From assembly GCA_023410475.1 (NCBI GenBank), contig JAEYPS010000006.1, positions 124,001 to 188,000 on the forward strand: a stretch of DNA of 64,000 nucleotides. Direction: 5' to 3'. The notes beneath the pieces were generated by a model that ran no database searches, was not told the origin of the DNA, and was given only the letters and a program-made list of their open reading frames with translations. Shown here piece after piece: positions 1 through 7,215 of this stretch. How positions within the stretch are numbered: position 1 is the stretch's first letter; each line of letters opens with the position of its first letter. The stretch is from Bacillota bacterium. GTDB lineage: Bacteria > Bacillota > Clostridia > Christensenellales > SZUA-584. The position numbers and the translations under genes are program-made.

Positions 1-1277
1 CGTTGAGTGTTCTCTTCAAAATCGAGATCGGGATTGTAGGCAAGCACTCCCGTTATACCCTGAGGGAACGACTTCGAAGGTATGACATGAACGTTTTTCT
101 CTGAGAACGCGGCGGCCTGCTGGGCGGCGAGTATGATATTCTTGTTGTTTGGGAACACGAATACATTGTCGGAAGGCGCCTTGTCAATAGCCTGCCTTAT
201 AGTCTCGGTGGAAGGGTTCATCGTCTGTCCGCCCTGAACGATCTCGTCTACCATGAACTCCCTGAATATATTGACGATGCCCTCGCCCGCGGCAACGGTA
301 ACGACAGCCATGTTTTTCTTTTCTTTTTTAGGCGGCTCCTCAAGCTCGGTATGCTGCTCTCTCATGTTGTCTATCTTTATCTTCGACAGTTCACCAAACC
401 TCAGAGCGAACTGCAGGGCCTTTCCGGGTACATTCGTATGCACGTGAGTCTTGATAAGCTGAAGGTCGCCGACGACGAGAACGCAGTCTCCGATATGCAT
501 TAGCTTTTCCCTGTATCTGTCTATATCGTTTTGAGTAACGGATGAATAAATATTTTTTATGAAAAATTCCGTGCAGTACGCGAACTCGATATCCGCCGTA
601 CTTATTGCTTCCGAGAAGTTTGCGGCTATTTCCTGGTCGAGAGAGATGTCTTCTGTGACGGCCTCTCCGTCAAGAGCCATCTTAAACCCGCGGTATATCA
701 CGAGCAGGCCTTTGCCGCCCGCGTCCACGACTCCCGCTTCTTTCAACACGGGAAGCATGTCGGGCGTCTTTTTAAGCGTCAGCGCGCCCTGCTCGAGCAC
801 AGCATCCATAAGCGTAAAAATATTGTCGCCTTTGCTTGCGCTCCTCATGCCGGCTTTTGCCATGTCTTTGGCGACGGTAAGTATCGTTCCTTCCTTGGGC
901 TTCATAACCGCTTTGTAAGCGGCGTCAACGCCTTCCTGCATCGCTCTTGCGAAGTCGTTGGGGGTCGCGAACTCAAGGCCGGAAAGGCATTTGGCCATGC
1001 CCCTGAAAAGCTGAGACAGAATAACGCCAGAGTTTCCTCTGGCACCTTTTAACGCCCCCAGCGAGAGAGCGTCGCCAACGCTGCTGATGTTTGCCGAGTC
1101 GGCTGATTTGACCTCTTTAACAGCGGACAGCATCGTCAGAGACATATTTGTGCCCGTATCGCCGTCGGGTACGGGAAATACATTGAGGGAATTAAGTCCC
1201 TTTTTGTTTTTTTCAAGTAGAGCGGCTGCTGAAAAAATCATATCCTTTAACAGCTCACCGGTAAGCTTCTGATGCAT
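1..1277 (-). CDS. fakA: DAK2/DegV-associated fatty acid kinase-like protein (YloV/FakA family), 3' end cut by window edge
   Basis: The frame starts at ATG 1277 behind an AAGGGGGG ribosome site and stays open to base 1, so the C-terminus lies outside the window; about 425 residues are visible. Near the N-terminus is the DAK2 (DhaL-like) nucleotide-binding signature NVFPVPDGDTGTNM, followed by a GARGNSG loop, both typical of the kinase subunit that phosphorylates fatty acids bound to FakB (DegV) proteins so they can enter phospholipid synthesis. The central part (with HVHTNVPG) matches the middle domain of YloV. It follows the Asp23-like gene by 12 bases, the same yloU-yloV pairing as in Bacillus. 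The kinase role is known for the family; activity here is inferred. No fakB is in view. Confidence 0.9.
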   Translation of the reverse strand, partial: MHQKLTGELLKDMIFSAAALLEKNKKGLNSLNVFPVPDGDTGTNMSLTMLSAVKEVKSADSANISSVGDALSLGALKGARGNSGVILSQLFRGMAKCLSGLEFATPNDFARAMQEGVDAAYKAVMKPKEGTILTVAKDMAKAGMRSASKGDNIFTLMDAVLEQGALTLKKTPDMLPVLKEAGVVDAGGKGLLVIYRGFKMALDGEAVTEDISLDQEIAANFSEAISTADIEFAYCTEFFIKNIYSSVTQNDIDRYREKLMHIGDCVLVVGDLQLIKTHVHTNVPGKALQFALRFGELSKIKIDNMREQHTELEEPPKKEKKNMAVVTVAAGEGIVNIFREFMVDEIVQGGQTMNPSTETIRQAIDKAPSDNVFVFPNNKNIILAAQQAAAFSEKNVHVIPSKSFPQGITGVLAYNPDLDFEENTQ

Positions 1278-1289
1278 AATAATCCCCCC

Positions 1290-1640
1290 TTAGACCCGGA
1301 TACCGTTAACAGTTACATCAACTTTATCTACATTAAGCCCTGTAAACTTTTCGACCCTGTATTTTACCGTGTCGATAACATTTGACGCGACTGCGGATAT
1401 TGATACTCCGTACTCGACAATAACATATAAATGAATGCTGACGCTTCCATCCTGCGTAGTGATTTTAACGCCTCTATTGAGATTTTCGCCTTTTAAGAGT
1501 TCTACGATGCCGTCCATCGCGTTTTGCGACGCCATACCTACAATGCCGTAGCAGTCCATCGTTGCAACGCCGGCCAGATTTGATAAAAATTCGTCTGTAA
1601 ATTCAATTGTACCGTATGAGTTCTGTTGAATTACGGCCAT
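1290..1640 (-). CDS. yloU: Asp23/Gls24 family envelope stress protein (YloU)
   Basis: A 116-residue protein with the Asp23/Gls24 fold signature: an N-terminal GTIEFTDEFLSNLAGVATMD stretch, a central VEYGVSI strand and a C-terminal VDVTVNGIRV strand. It has no signal peptide or membrane segment, so it is cytosolic and could be recruited to the membrane by an AmaP-type anchor. It starts at ATG 1640 behind GAGGAGG. It is the first gene of a two-gene operon with fakA, from a SigA-type promoter at 1692-1720. A second, longer Asp23 family member lies at 55556-55951 beside amaP. The family is associated with cell-envelope stress in staphylococci; the precise role of YloU is not established. Confidence 0.9.
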   Translation of the reverse strand: MAVIQQNSYGTIEFTDEFLSNLAGVATMDCYGIVGMASQNAMDGIVELLKGENLNRGVKITTQDGSVSIHLYVIVEYGVSISAVASNVIDTVKYRVEKFTGLNVDKVDVTVNGIRV

Positions 1641-1691
1641 CTATAAGCCTCCTCAATATGTTCAGTTAACTAGTTACTCCGGGTAAGATTA

Positions 1692-1720
1692 AATTTATCT
1701 CTTTTTCCACTCCCAGTCAA
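1692..1720 (-). promoter_or_regulatory. SigA-type promoter for yloU-fakA
   Basis: On the minus strand TTGACT (1715-1720) is followed after exactly 17 bases by TAAATT (1692-1697), about 50 bases before the yloU start codon. It is divergent from the rpmB promoter. Confidence 0.65.
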
Positions 1721-1760
1721 GCTTATTAATATAAATGAAACGAAAATTTAATTTTTGTTC

Positions 1761-1789
1761 TTGCCAAAAAAACATTATGATGATAAAAT
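1761..1789 (+). promoter_or_regulatory. SigA-type promoter for rpmB
   Basis: TTGCCA (1761-1766), a 17-base spacer and TAAAAT (1784-1789), leaving a leader of about 30 bases before the rpmB start. The surrounding sequence is A+T rich. Confidence 0.65.
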
Positions 1790-1827
1790 ATTTTCTGCTT
1801 GATTTTAGCCGGAGAGAGGTAAGTAAA

Positions 1828-2016
1828 ATGGCAAAATACTGCGAGATATGCAAAAAGGGTATAACAACTGGAAATAACGTCAGCCACTCAAACAGAAAAT
1901 CAAAAAGGACATGGTCCCCCAATGTTCAGCGCGTCAGCGCGGTAGTGGACGGAGCTCCCAAAAGGGTGTATGTCTGCACAAGATGTCTTCGCTCGGGTAA
2001 GGTTGTCCGCGGATAG
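1828..2016 (+). CDS. rpmB: 50S ribosomal protein L28
   Basis: A 62-residue protein beginning MAKYCEICKKG at ATG 1828, chosen over an in-frame upstream ATG at 1735 because GGAGAGAGG (1811-1819) sits at the right distance and L28 normally starts here. It has two cysteine pairs (CEIC near the N-terminus, CTRC near the C-terminus), the zinc-binding C+ form of L28. It is the only plus-strand gene of the first 26 kb and lies divergent from yloU and convergent with spoVM, as in Bacillus subtilis. A terminator follows at 2047-2077. Confidence 0.97.
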   Translation: MAKYCEICKKGITTGNNVSHSNRKSKRTWSPNVQRVSAVVDGAPKRVYVCTRCLRSGKVVRG

Positions 2017-2046
2017 TTTATTTATATACCGCTAAAGCATATTTAC

Positions 2047-2077
2047 AGGGCTGTCCTTTGGCAGTCCTTTTGATTTA
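2047..2077 (+). terminator. Rho-independent terminator of rpmB
   Basis: Seven-base-pair stem AGGGCTG / CAGTCCT (one G-U pair, loop of eight), then a T-rich run TTTTGATTT, 30 bases after the rpmB stop. Confidence 0.7.
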
Positions 2078-2104
2078 TCTTAAAATCAAGAATATTTAGT
2101 TTTG

Positions 2105-2126
2105 GCCCGGAAGAAATGCTCCGGGC
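2105..2126 (-). terminator. Hairpin after spoVM, possible terminator
   Basis: Perfect seven-base inverted repeat GCCCGGA / TCCGGGC with an eight-base loop, 11 bases past the spoVM stop. On the minus strand the following tract (CAAAACTAAAT) is poor in T, so termination strength is uncertain; it may work with the facing rpmB terminator to insulate the two genes. Confidence 0.45.
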
Positions 2127-2136
2127 TATATGTATA

Positions 2137-2202
2137 TTATCTGAATATCTTCTTCAGTATGCCCCGAAACAGCCTCGGAGCCTTAAAACAGTATATCTTC
2201 AA
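2137..2202 (-). CDS. spoVM: Stage V sporulation protein M (SpoVM), 21 residues
   Basis: A very short gene read from the sequence itself: TTG start at 2202, GGAGG (2211-2215) eight bases upstream, stop TAA at 2137-2139. The product, MKIYCFKAPRLFRGILKKIF plus a final Arg, aligns without gaps to the first 21 residues of Bacillus SpoVM, keeping M1-K2, Y4, K7, P9, G14 and I15 and the amphipathic-helix pattern. SpoVM recognises the positively curved forespore outer membrane and recruits SpoIVA to build the spore coat base. The position between thiN and rpmB is also that of B. subtilis spoVM. It follows a 54-residue membrane protein gene by 22 bases. Small size makes it easy to miss, but sequence plus synteny make the call firm. 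Confidence 0.9.
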   Translation of the reverse strand: MKIYCFKAPRLFRGILKKIFR

Positions 2203-2224
2203 AAAACCCACCTCCGTTATGTAA

Positions 2225-2389
2225 TCAGAAACAACCCCTGATAATCACAATGCAGCCCAGGATAAGCATCCCAACTCCCAGAAGCGCGAGCCACATCCAG
2301 AACGGCATGAAGCATATCAGAAGCACCACGCCTAAAAGGATAAGGAAAAAGCCTACGATTTTGCGCACTAAACAATTACTATAAAACAA
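2225..2389 (-). CDS. Small two-helix membrane protein upstream of spoVM, function unknown
   Basis: I do not recognise the family with certainty. The likely start is TTG 2389, five bases after GGAGGTG; an in-frame ATG at 2419 would read through that ribosome site. The 54-residue product has a short Cys-containing N-terminus (FYSNCLVRK), then two adjacent hydrophobic segments (about residues 11-27 and 29-48) joined by FMPFWMW, and ends RGCF. It lies 22 bases before spoVM and after thiN, with a candidate SigE promoter at 2467-2496 and a hairpin at 2414-2441 upstream. Co-transcription with spoVM suggests a sporulation role at a membrane, but that is inference. The position is not occupied in B. 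subtilis. Confidence 0.7.
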   Translation of the reverse strand: MFYSNCLVRKIVGFFLILLGVVLLICFMPFWMWLALLGVGMLILGCIVIIRGCF

Positions 2390-2413
2390 GCTATCACCTC
2401 CGGCGTTATGCCA

Positions 2414-2441
2414 CCCCAAAAAGCCTCATGACTTTTTGGGG
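2414..2441. other. Ten-base-pair inverted repeat in the leader of the small membrane protein gene
   Basis: CCCCAAAAAG / CTTTTTGGGG with an eight-base loop. No T-run follows on either strand, so it is not a typical terminator; it sits between the candidate SigE promoter and the TTG start and could stabilise the 3' end of the thiN transcript or the leader of the next one. Confidence 0.5.
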
Positions 2442-2466
2442 ACCCCGTATTAACCGTTTCTGTTTT

Positions 2467-2496
2467 ATAGTATTATTCTTTTACAAGAAGTGTTAC
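2467..2496 (-). promoter_or_regulatory. Candidate SigE promoter for the small membrane protein-spoVM pair
   Basis: On the minus strand GTAACACT (2489-2496) and AATACTAT (2467-2474) are separated by exactly 14 bases. Each matches six of eight positions of the SigE consensus (GKMATATT, N14, CATACAMT). The -35 overlaps the thiN stop codon. In B. subtilis spoVM is SigE-dependent; assignment here is inference from motif and context. Confidence 0.45.
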
Positions 2497-3131
2497 GGAT
2501 TGAGATTATTCTTTATTATAAGCGCATATCCGCCCGAAACGCTGATGTGCGCTCGCCCGCCCAGCATGATATTGCTTATGCCTCTGGATGAGCCCCATTC
2601 TAGCAGAAGGTTATCTAGCGGATATTTAAGGCCGGTGGCGTTGACACAGACTTCGCCTGTCAGCGGCAGTATGGACACCGTCTGCCCCTGCTCGCCGAAA
2701 AGTAAAAATTCTTTATCGGTAACGTAAAGCTCGCATTCTTTTGAAGTTATACTGCACTTTGCTCCCGCGTTTTCAGCCCTTACAAGCATCATCACGTTTG
2801 ATAACAGATGGTCTAATCTGCCGCCGAGCGCTCCGAGGATCCTTATCTCGTCTGAGCCCGCTGAAAGCGCGTAATCTATCGCGGCTTGCGTATCCGTTTC
2901 GTTTTTCTCCGCTTTTAAAACAACGGTTTTAGCGCCTCTTTTTTCGAGCGCTTTAACGCAATCCTCATCGGCTGTGTCAAAGTCACCTATGAGAACATCG
3001 GGAACAATGCCGTATTCATAGAATATATCGGCGGCTCCGTCCACACTTATTATCAGCTGCGCGTCCATGAGGCTGTTCTCAAGCAGCCGCCTTTCAGGAG
3101 GCTCGCCGCCCGTCAGTATAACGCATTTCAT
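2493..3131 (-). CDS. thiN: Thiamine pyrophosphokinase
   Basis: A 212-residue enzyme that transfers pyrophosphate from ATP to thiamine, giving thiamine diphosphate in the cytosol. Characteristic motifs are the opening CVILTGGEPP, SVDGAADIFYEYGIVPDVLIGDFDT (residues 29-53, substrate and Mg sites) and GALGGRLDHLLSN. Length is normal for the family. ATG 3131 overlaps the rpe stop by four bases, so the two are translationally coupled. No TPP riboswitch precedes it; expression follows the long upstream operon. Confidence 0.95.
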   Translation of the reverse strand: MKCVILTGGEPPERRLLENSLMDAQLIISVDGAADIFYEYGIVPDVLIGDFDTADEDCVKALEKRGAKTVVLKAEKNETDTQAAIDYALSAGSDEIRILGALGGRLDHLLSNVMMLVRAENAGAKCSITSKECELYVTDKEFLLFGEQGQTVSILPLTGEVCVNATGLKYPLDNLLLEWGSSRGISNIMLGGRAHISVSGGYALIIKNNLNP

Positions 3132-3778
3132 TTTAACAGCTTCAACCGTTTTATCATATCGGCAGGATCCTCGGAAGAAAATACGGCGTTGCCCGCGACG
3201 ATAACGTTGACGCCCGCCTCCGTTACCTCTCTTACGTTCTCGGCGTAGATGCCGCCGTCCATCTCTATATCAATATCGAGCTTTCTGTCGTCTATGATTG
3301 ATTTTAGCCTTGACGCCTTTTCAAGCGCGGAGGGAATAAAAGTCTGTCCTCCGAAGCCGGGGTTGACCGACATAAGAAGCACCATATCAAGCCCGTCAAG
3401 AACATGATCGAGCACATTGAGAGGAGTGTGGGGATTGAGCGCTACCGCGCATTTCTTTCCTGCAGAGCGTATAAGCTGCAGCGTGCGGTCAAGGTGAACG
3501 GTGGCTTCGGGATGGACCGTTATTATATCTGCGCCCGAGGCCGCAAACTCTTCGACGTACCTTTCCGGCCGTTCAATCATAAGGTGCACGTCAAGAGGAA
3601 GCTTCGTGTGCTTTTTAAGATCGCGGACCATATACTGTCCGAATGTGATATTGGGAACGAACATGCCGTCCATAACGTCACAGTGTATGTAATCCGCTCC
3701 CGCGTTTTCAAGCAGTTTTACCGCGTCGAACATTTTAGTAAAATCGGCGGAAAGTATGGAAGGCGAGACTTTAATCAT
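3128..3778 (-). CDS. rpe: Ribulose-phosphate 3-epimerase
   Basis: A 216-residue TIM-barrel enzyme interconverting ribulose 5-phosphate and xylulose 5-phosphate in the pentose phosphate pathway. Visible family landmarks: SPSILSADF at the N-terminus, HCDVMDGMFVPN (H32 and catalytic/metal D34), VHLMI (H65), MSVNPGFGGQ (phosphate grip) and EMDGG (D174, the second acid). It overlaps the rsgA stop by eight bases and is overlapped in turn by thiN, as in Bacillus. Confidence 0.96.
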   Translation of the reverse strand: MIKVSPSILSADFTKMFDAVKLLENAGADYIHCDVMDGMFVPNITFGQYMVRDLKKHTKLPLDVHLMIERPERYVEEFAASGADIITVHPEATVHLDRTLQLIRSAGKKCAVALNPHTPLNVLDHVLDGLDMVLLMSVNPGFGGQTFIPSALEKASRLKSIIDDRKLDIDIEMDGGIYAENVREVTEAGVNVIVAGNAVFSSEDPADMIKRLKLLK

Positions 3779-4658
3779 ATTGTTTTGACCTCTTATCTTT
3801 TATTTCTTTCAGTATCATAAGATACCTTTCGTATCTTCCTTTGCTTATGAGCCCATCACTTACGGCCTCTTTAACTGCGCAGTCCGGCTCGTCCGCGTGA
3901 AGGCACGAGGTAAACCTGCATGTTTTTAAATACGGTGACATGTCGTCATAACAAAGGCTCAATTTTTCTGGCTCTATTTCCGAGCAGTCGAAGAACGAAA
4001 ACCCCGGCGTATCCACAACGGCTCCCGAAAATCCGTCAGCGACAAGAAGCTCCGCCTGGCGCGTAGTATGCGTGCCTCTGTCCGTCTTTCTTGAAAGACC
4101 GCCTGTTACAAGGTTAAAGCCGGGGAACAATGCGTTTAATATCGACGATTTGCCCGCTGCCGACTGTCCCGCGAGGCAAGTGCACCTTCCTTCAAGCAAA
4201 TGTTTAAGCGTATCCAACCCTTCGCCGCTCTTTGCGGAAACACATACGGTTTCGCATACGTTTTTATAATCGTTTAATATGCACGCTATATGCTTTTTAT
4301 CCCCTATATCGCACTTGTTTATGACCAGCAGCGGCAATATGCCTTTATGCCTTGCGGATACGATAAGCTTGTCGCAAAGAAGCCTGTCGATTTTCGGTTT
4401 TGCCGCGGAAACAACGATAGCTGCCATATCTACGTTTACGACCTTCGGCCGTGAAAGCTCATTTCTTCTCGGTTGTATTTTTTCAATAAAACCTCCGGAT
4501 GAAAACGATACATTATCGCCTGTAAGCGGAACGATTCCTTCGTTCCTGAAACGCCCCGGCGCCCTGCATTCATGTACACGTCCGTCGTTATCCTGTATGT
4601 AATAAAATCCGCCGATGCCTTTTAGTATCCTGCCTTTAAGATAGTTTTCCTGACTCAA
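3771..4658 (-). CDS. rsgA: Ribosome small subunit-dependent GTPase A
   Basis: A 295-residue circularly permuted GTPase that checks late 30S subunit maturation. Domains in order: N-terminal OB fold (about 1-70), permuted G domain with NKCD (114-117), SAKSGEG (141-147), P-loop GQSAAGKS (164-171) and DTPG (216-219), then a zinc site C247, C252, H254, C260. The start is TTG 4658, overlapping the prkC stop (TTGA) with GAGGTC upstream. The prkC-rsgA-rpe order is conserved; in Bacillus the protein (CpgA) is a PrkC substrate, so the linkage may be functional. Confidence 0.96.
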   Translation of the reverse strand: MSQENYLKGRILKGIGGFYYIQDNDGRVHECRAPGRFRNEGIVPLTGDNVSFSSGGFIEKIQPRRNELSRPKVVNVDMAAIVVSAAKPKIDRLLCDKLIVSARHKGILPLLVINKCDIGDKKHIACILNDYKNVCETVCVSAKSGEGLDTLKHLLEGRCTCLAGQSAAGKSSILNALFPGFNLVTGGLSRKTDRGTHTTRQAELLVADGFSGAVVDTPGFSFFDCSEIEPEKLSLCYDDMSPYLKTCRFTSCLHADEPDCAVKEAVSDGLISKGRYERYLMILKEIKDKRSKQYD

Positions 4659-6493
4659 CTGAAATTGACCTCGTAAGATTGGGCTTCGACGTTGTTAACA
4701 TATACAACGACGATTTTCTTTCCGCGCGATATACTGTCTATATCGATGCTGCGCTTGATCTTTCCTATGCCCTCATTCATCTCTTTGGTTACAAGATTGA
4801 TCTGCTGGCCGTTTATCATTTCCCGTACCACTATTTTAACCTTAGACTCCTTCTCTGTGATGCTCAATCCTGTTATTGGTAATTCAGCATAATACCTTGT
4901 CTTATATTTGCTTATGGAGAGAGTCACGGCTTGCGTATAGGCTGTCTGTATTCCCTTCTCGGGAAACTGAACCTTGACGGTGCCTTCGGGAAGATCGTAC
5001 TCATCTTCGTATACAAAGCAAGTGCCAAAACCGTTATCCTTAAGGTAGCTCACTGCCTGGTCTGCAAGCCTGTTCGTAAGATCGGGCATCATAACGGTTG
5101 ACTGTTCGTTTTGATCCGATACTATCAGACTCAAAATGCTGTCTCGAGTCACCGGCTCTCCCGCTTCGGGAGTCTGTATAATAATGATACCTGAAGGCAT
5201 TTCCTGATAATATTCGTAGTCTATGTTCTCTTCTCTTAATTCTATGCCCATAGAAGCAATGAGCGCTAAGGCCTCTTCAAGCGGCATGCCTGCAAGATTC
5301 GGCATTACAGGGCCTATGGGGCCGCTTGAGATAGTAAGCGTGATCGACGCGTTGCCGGCAGAATTACTGCCTGCCTCGGGTGACTGAGAGATGATGACCC
5401 CCTCATCGGCGGATTCGCTCGGCTCGTATGTCGTATTTACGGTAAGATTGCCTAATCTCTTTGAAACAGAGTCTATATTCAGCCCCACAAGATCGGGGAC
5501 TACAAACGCTTCTTTGGCGGCATTGCCGAATATAAGAATGCCGGCGGTTACAAGAGAAGCCATGAGCGCAACAAGCAAAAACAGCATTCCGAATTTTAAA
5601 AGCATGTTCTTTTTTATTTGTTCCGGATTTACATTGGCGTTTCTGCAAGCAGCGGGCAGCTCTGTTACGGCGCCTTCAGGATCGGCAAGAGATTTCACAA
5701 GATCTTTTTTAAGATCTGCCGCAGACTGATATCTGTCTTTTTTACTCTTGCACGTTGCTTTGAGAATTATGTTGTTCAGCGATTTTGAAATGCCCGGGTT
5801 TAACTCGTCCGGAGGCGTAATCTGCTCGTTGATGTGCTTGAGCGCGACCGATACCGTCTTTTCGCCTGTATGCGGCAGTACCCCCGTTATCATCTCGTAC
5901 ATCATTATGCCTAGCGAATAGATATCTGACCGCGCGTCCGCCTTCTCCCCCCTTGCCTGCTCGGGAGAGATATAGTATACGGAGCCTATGACCTGGTTTT
6001 CATTCTCTTCTCTGGATGTAACGCTTTTCGCTATACCAAAATCCGTAAGCTTGACATTGCCGTCTTTATCCAGGAGCACGTTGTGCGGCTTTATATCGCG
6101 GTGGATAATGCCTTTTTTATGCGCCGCCGACAGCGCCGAGCATACCTGCAGAGCGTATTCTACCACCTCTTTTTCGCCGAGAGGCTTGCGTTTATCAATC
6201 TGGGCTTTGAGCGTAGAGCCGTCGACGTATTCCATCACCATGTAATACGCGTCTTCGTCATAGCCTATATCGGTAACGCGCACTATGTTTTGATGGTCAA
6301 GCGCGAAAACGGCTTCAGCCTCTTTTTTGAATCGGTCGACATATTCCTTGTCGTCCGAAAAGCATTCCTTGAGCACCTTTACCGCCACTATGCTGCCTGT
6401 TTTTTTGCACAGCGCTTTATAGATATCGGCCATTCCTCCCGAGTCTATTTTCTCTGTAAGCTCATATCTCTTGCCCAGCAACGTACCCGTCAT
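4655..6493 (-). CDS. prkC: Serine/threonine kinase with PASTA domains (PrkC/Stk1 type)
   Basis: A 612-residue single-pass membrane kinase. The cytosolic kinase domain (about 10-265) has K39, HRDIKPHN (131-138, catalytic D133), DFG (151-153) and GSVYYISPEQA. One membrane helix follows at about 300-325. Outside are three PASTA repeats (about 335-395, 396-465 and 467-535), then an extra C-terminal domain of about 75 residues rich in charged beta-strand-like sequence. PASTA kinases sense muropeptides or lipid II and control growth, division and spore germination. The gene overlaps prpC, its phosphatase partner, by four bases (ATGA). Kinase identity is firm; the ligand is inferred. Confidence 0.96.
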   Translation of the reverse strand: MTGTLLGKRYELTEKIDSGGMADIYKALCKKTGSIVAVKVLKECFSDDKEYVDRFKKEAEAVFALDHQNIVRVTDIGYDEDAYYMVMEYVDGSTLKAQIDKRKPLGEKEVVEYALQVCSALSAAHKKGIIHRDIKPHNVLLDKDGNVKLTDFGIAKSVTSREENENQVIGSVYYISPEQARGEKADARSDIYSLGIMMYEMITGVLPHTGEKTVSVALKHINEQITPPDELNPGISKSLNNIILKATCKSKKDRYQSAADLKKDLVKSLADPEGAVTELPAACRNANVNPEQIKKNMLLKFGMLFLLVALMASLVTAGILIFGNAAKEAFVVPDLVGLNIDSVSKRLGNLTVNTTYEPSESADEGVIISQSPEAGSNSAGNASITLTISSGPIGPVMPNLAGMPLEEALALIASMGIELREENIDYEYYQEMPSGIIIIQTPEAGEPVTRDSILSLIVSDQNEQSTVMMPDLTNRLADQAVSYLKDNGFGTCFVYEDEYDLPEGTVKVQFPEKGIQTAYTQAVTLSISKYKTRYYAELPITGLSITEKESKVKIVVREMINGQQINLVTKEMNEGIGKIKRSIDIDSISRGKKIVVVYVNNVEAQSYEVNFS

Positions 6494-7215
6494 GCGCCGT
6501 CACCGTCCATATACGCAAGCACAACGCTTATGTTGTCTACGCCTCCGTTTTTTAGCGCCGACTCAACAAGAGAGTCCGCGGCCGATTCTATCCCATTGCT
6601 AAGCGTGGCTTCTATATCTTCGTCGGATACGACTATATTGAGCCCGTCGCTGCAGAGCAAAATAACATCTCCTTTTTCAAGCTGTACCGTAAATGTGTCG
6701 ATATCCACTATGTCGTCTGTGCCAACCGAGCGCGTTATAACATTTTTATTTGGATGGTTTTCCGCCTGCTTGCTCGTTATGTATCCGTTGTCAATAAGCA
6801 TCTGGACATAGGAGTGATCTTTTGTTATCTGAGAAAGCGCCCCGTCGCGGAAAAGATAGGCGCGCGAGTCTCCGACGTGTCCTATTATCACCTCGTGCCC
6901 TCTGAACGCCGCTACCGTCGCGGTCGACCCCATCCCCTTGAGATGAGGATTTGTCTGCGCTTCGTCCCATACATTTTTATTCGCGGTTTTAAGAGCGTCG
7001 CAAAGCATCTGTATTGTTACGTTTTTAGCGCCTGCCGATTCAAGGCTGTCTTTTATGGTGTCAACAACGATCCTGCTTGCTACCTCGCCTGCCTTATGCC
7101 CGCCCATTCCGTCGGCGACAACGGCAAAAAAGCCGTCATTCCCGTCCGGCGCATAGATAAAGTCTTCGTTTTGGTTCCTTACTTTGCCTTTGTCTGTTCT
7201 TGCGTAATAGATCAT
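6490..7215 (-). CDS. prpC: PP2C-type protein phosphatase (PrpC/Stp1)
   Basis: A 241-residue PPM-family phosphatase that opposes PrkC. The start is ATG 7215 (MIYYARTDKG), with AGAGGAACG just upstream and a four-base overlap with the rlmN stop; an in-frame ATG 11 codons earlier lies inside rlmN and lacks a ribosome site. Metal-binding motifs are all present: RNQNEDF, VADGMGGHKAGEVAS, GMGSTATVA, HVGDSRAYLF, CSDGL and the closing GGVDNISVVLA. No membrane segment, so cytosolic. Confidence 0.95.
   Translation of the reverse strand: MIYYARTDKGKVRNQNEDFIYAPDGNDGFFAVVADGMGGHKAGEVASRIVVDTIKDSLESAGAKNVTIQMLCDALKTANKNVWDEAQTNPHLKGMGSTATVAAFRGHEVIIGHVGDSRAYLFRDGALSQITKDHSYVQMLIDNGYITSKQAENHPNKNVITRSVGTDDIVDIDTFTVQLEKGDVILLCSDGLNIVVSDEDIEATLSNGIESAADSLVESALKNGGVDNISVVLAYMDGDGA

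Noticed and set aside
1735..1827. N-terminal extension of L28 from an upstream in-frame ATG
   Set aside because: The extension overlaps the rpmB promoter and lacks a ribosome site; L28 proteins begin at the internal ATG.
6083..6811. Long plus-strand open frame opposite prkC and prpC
   Set aside because: It is antisense to two clearly real genes, has no ribosome site and no recognisable protein features.
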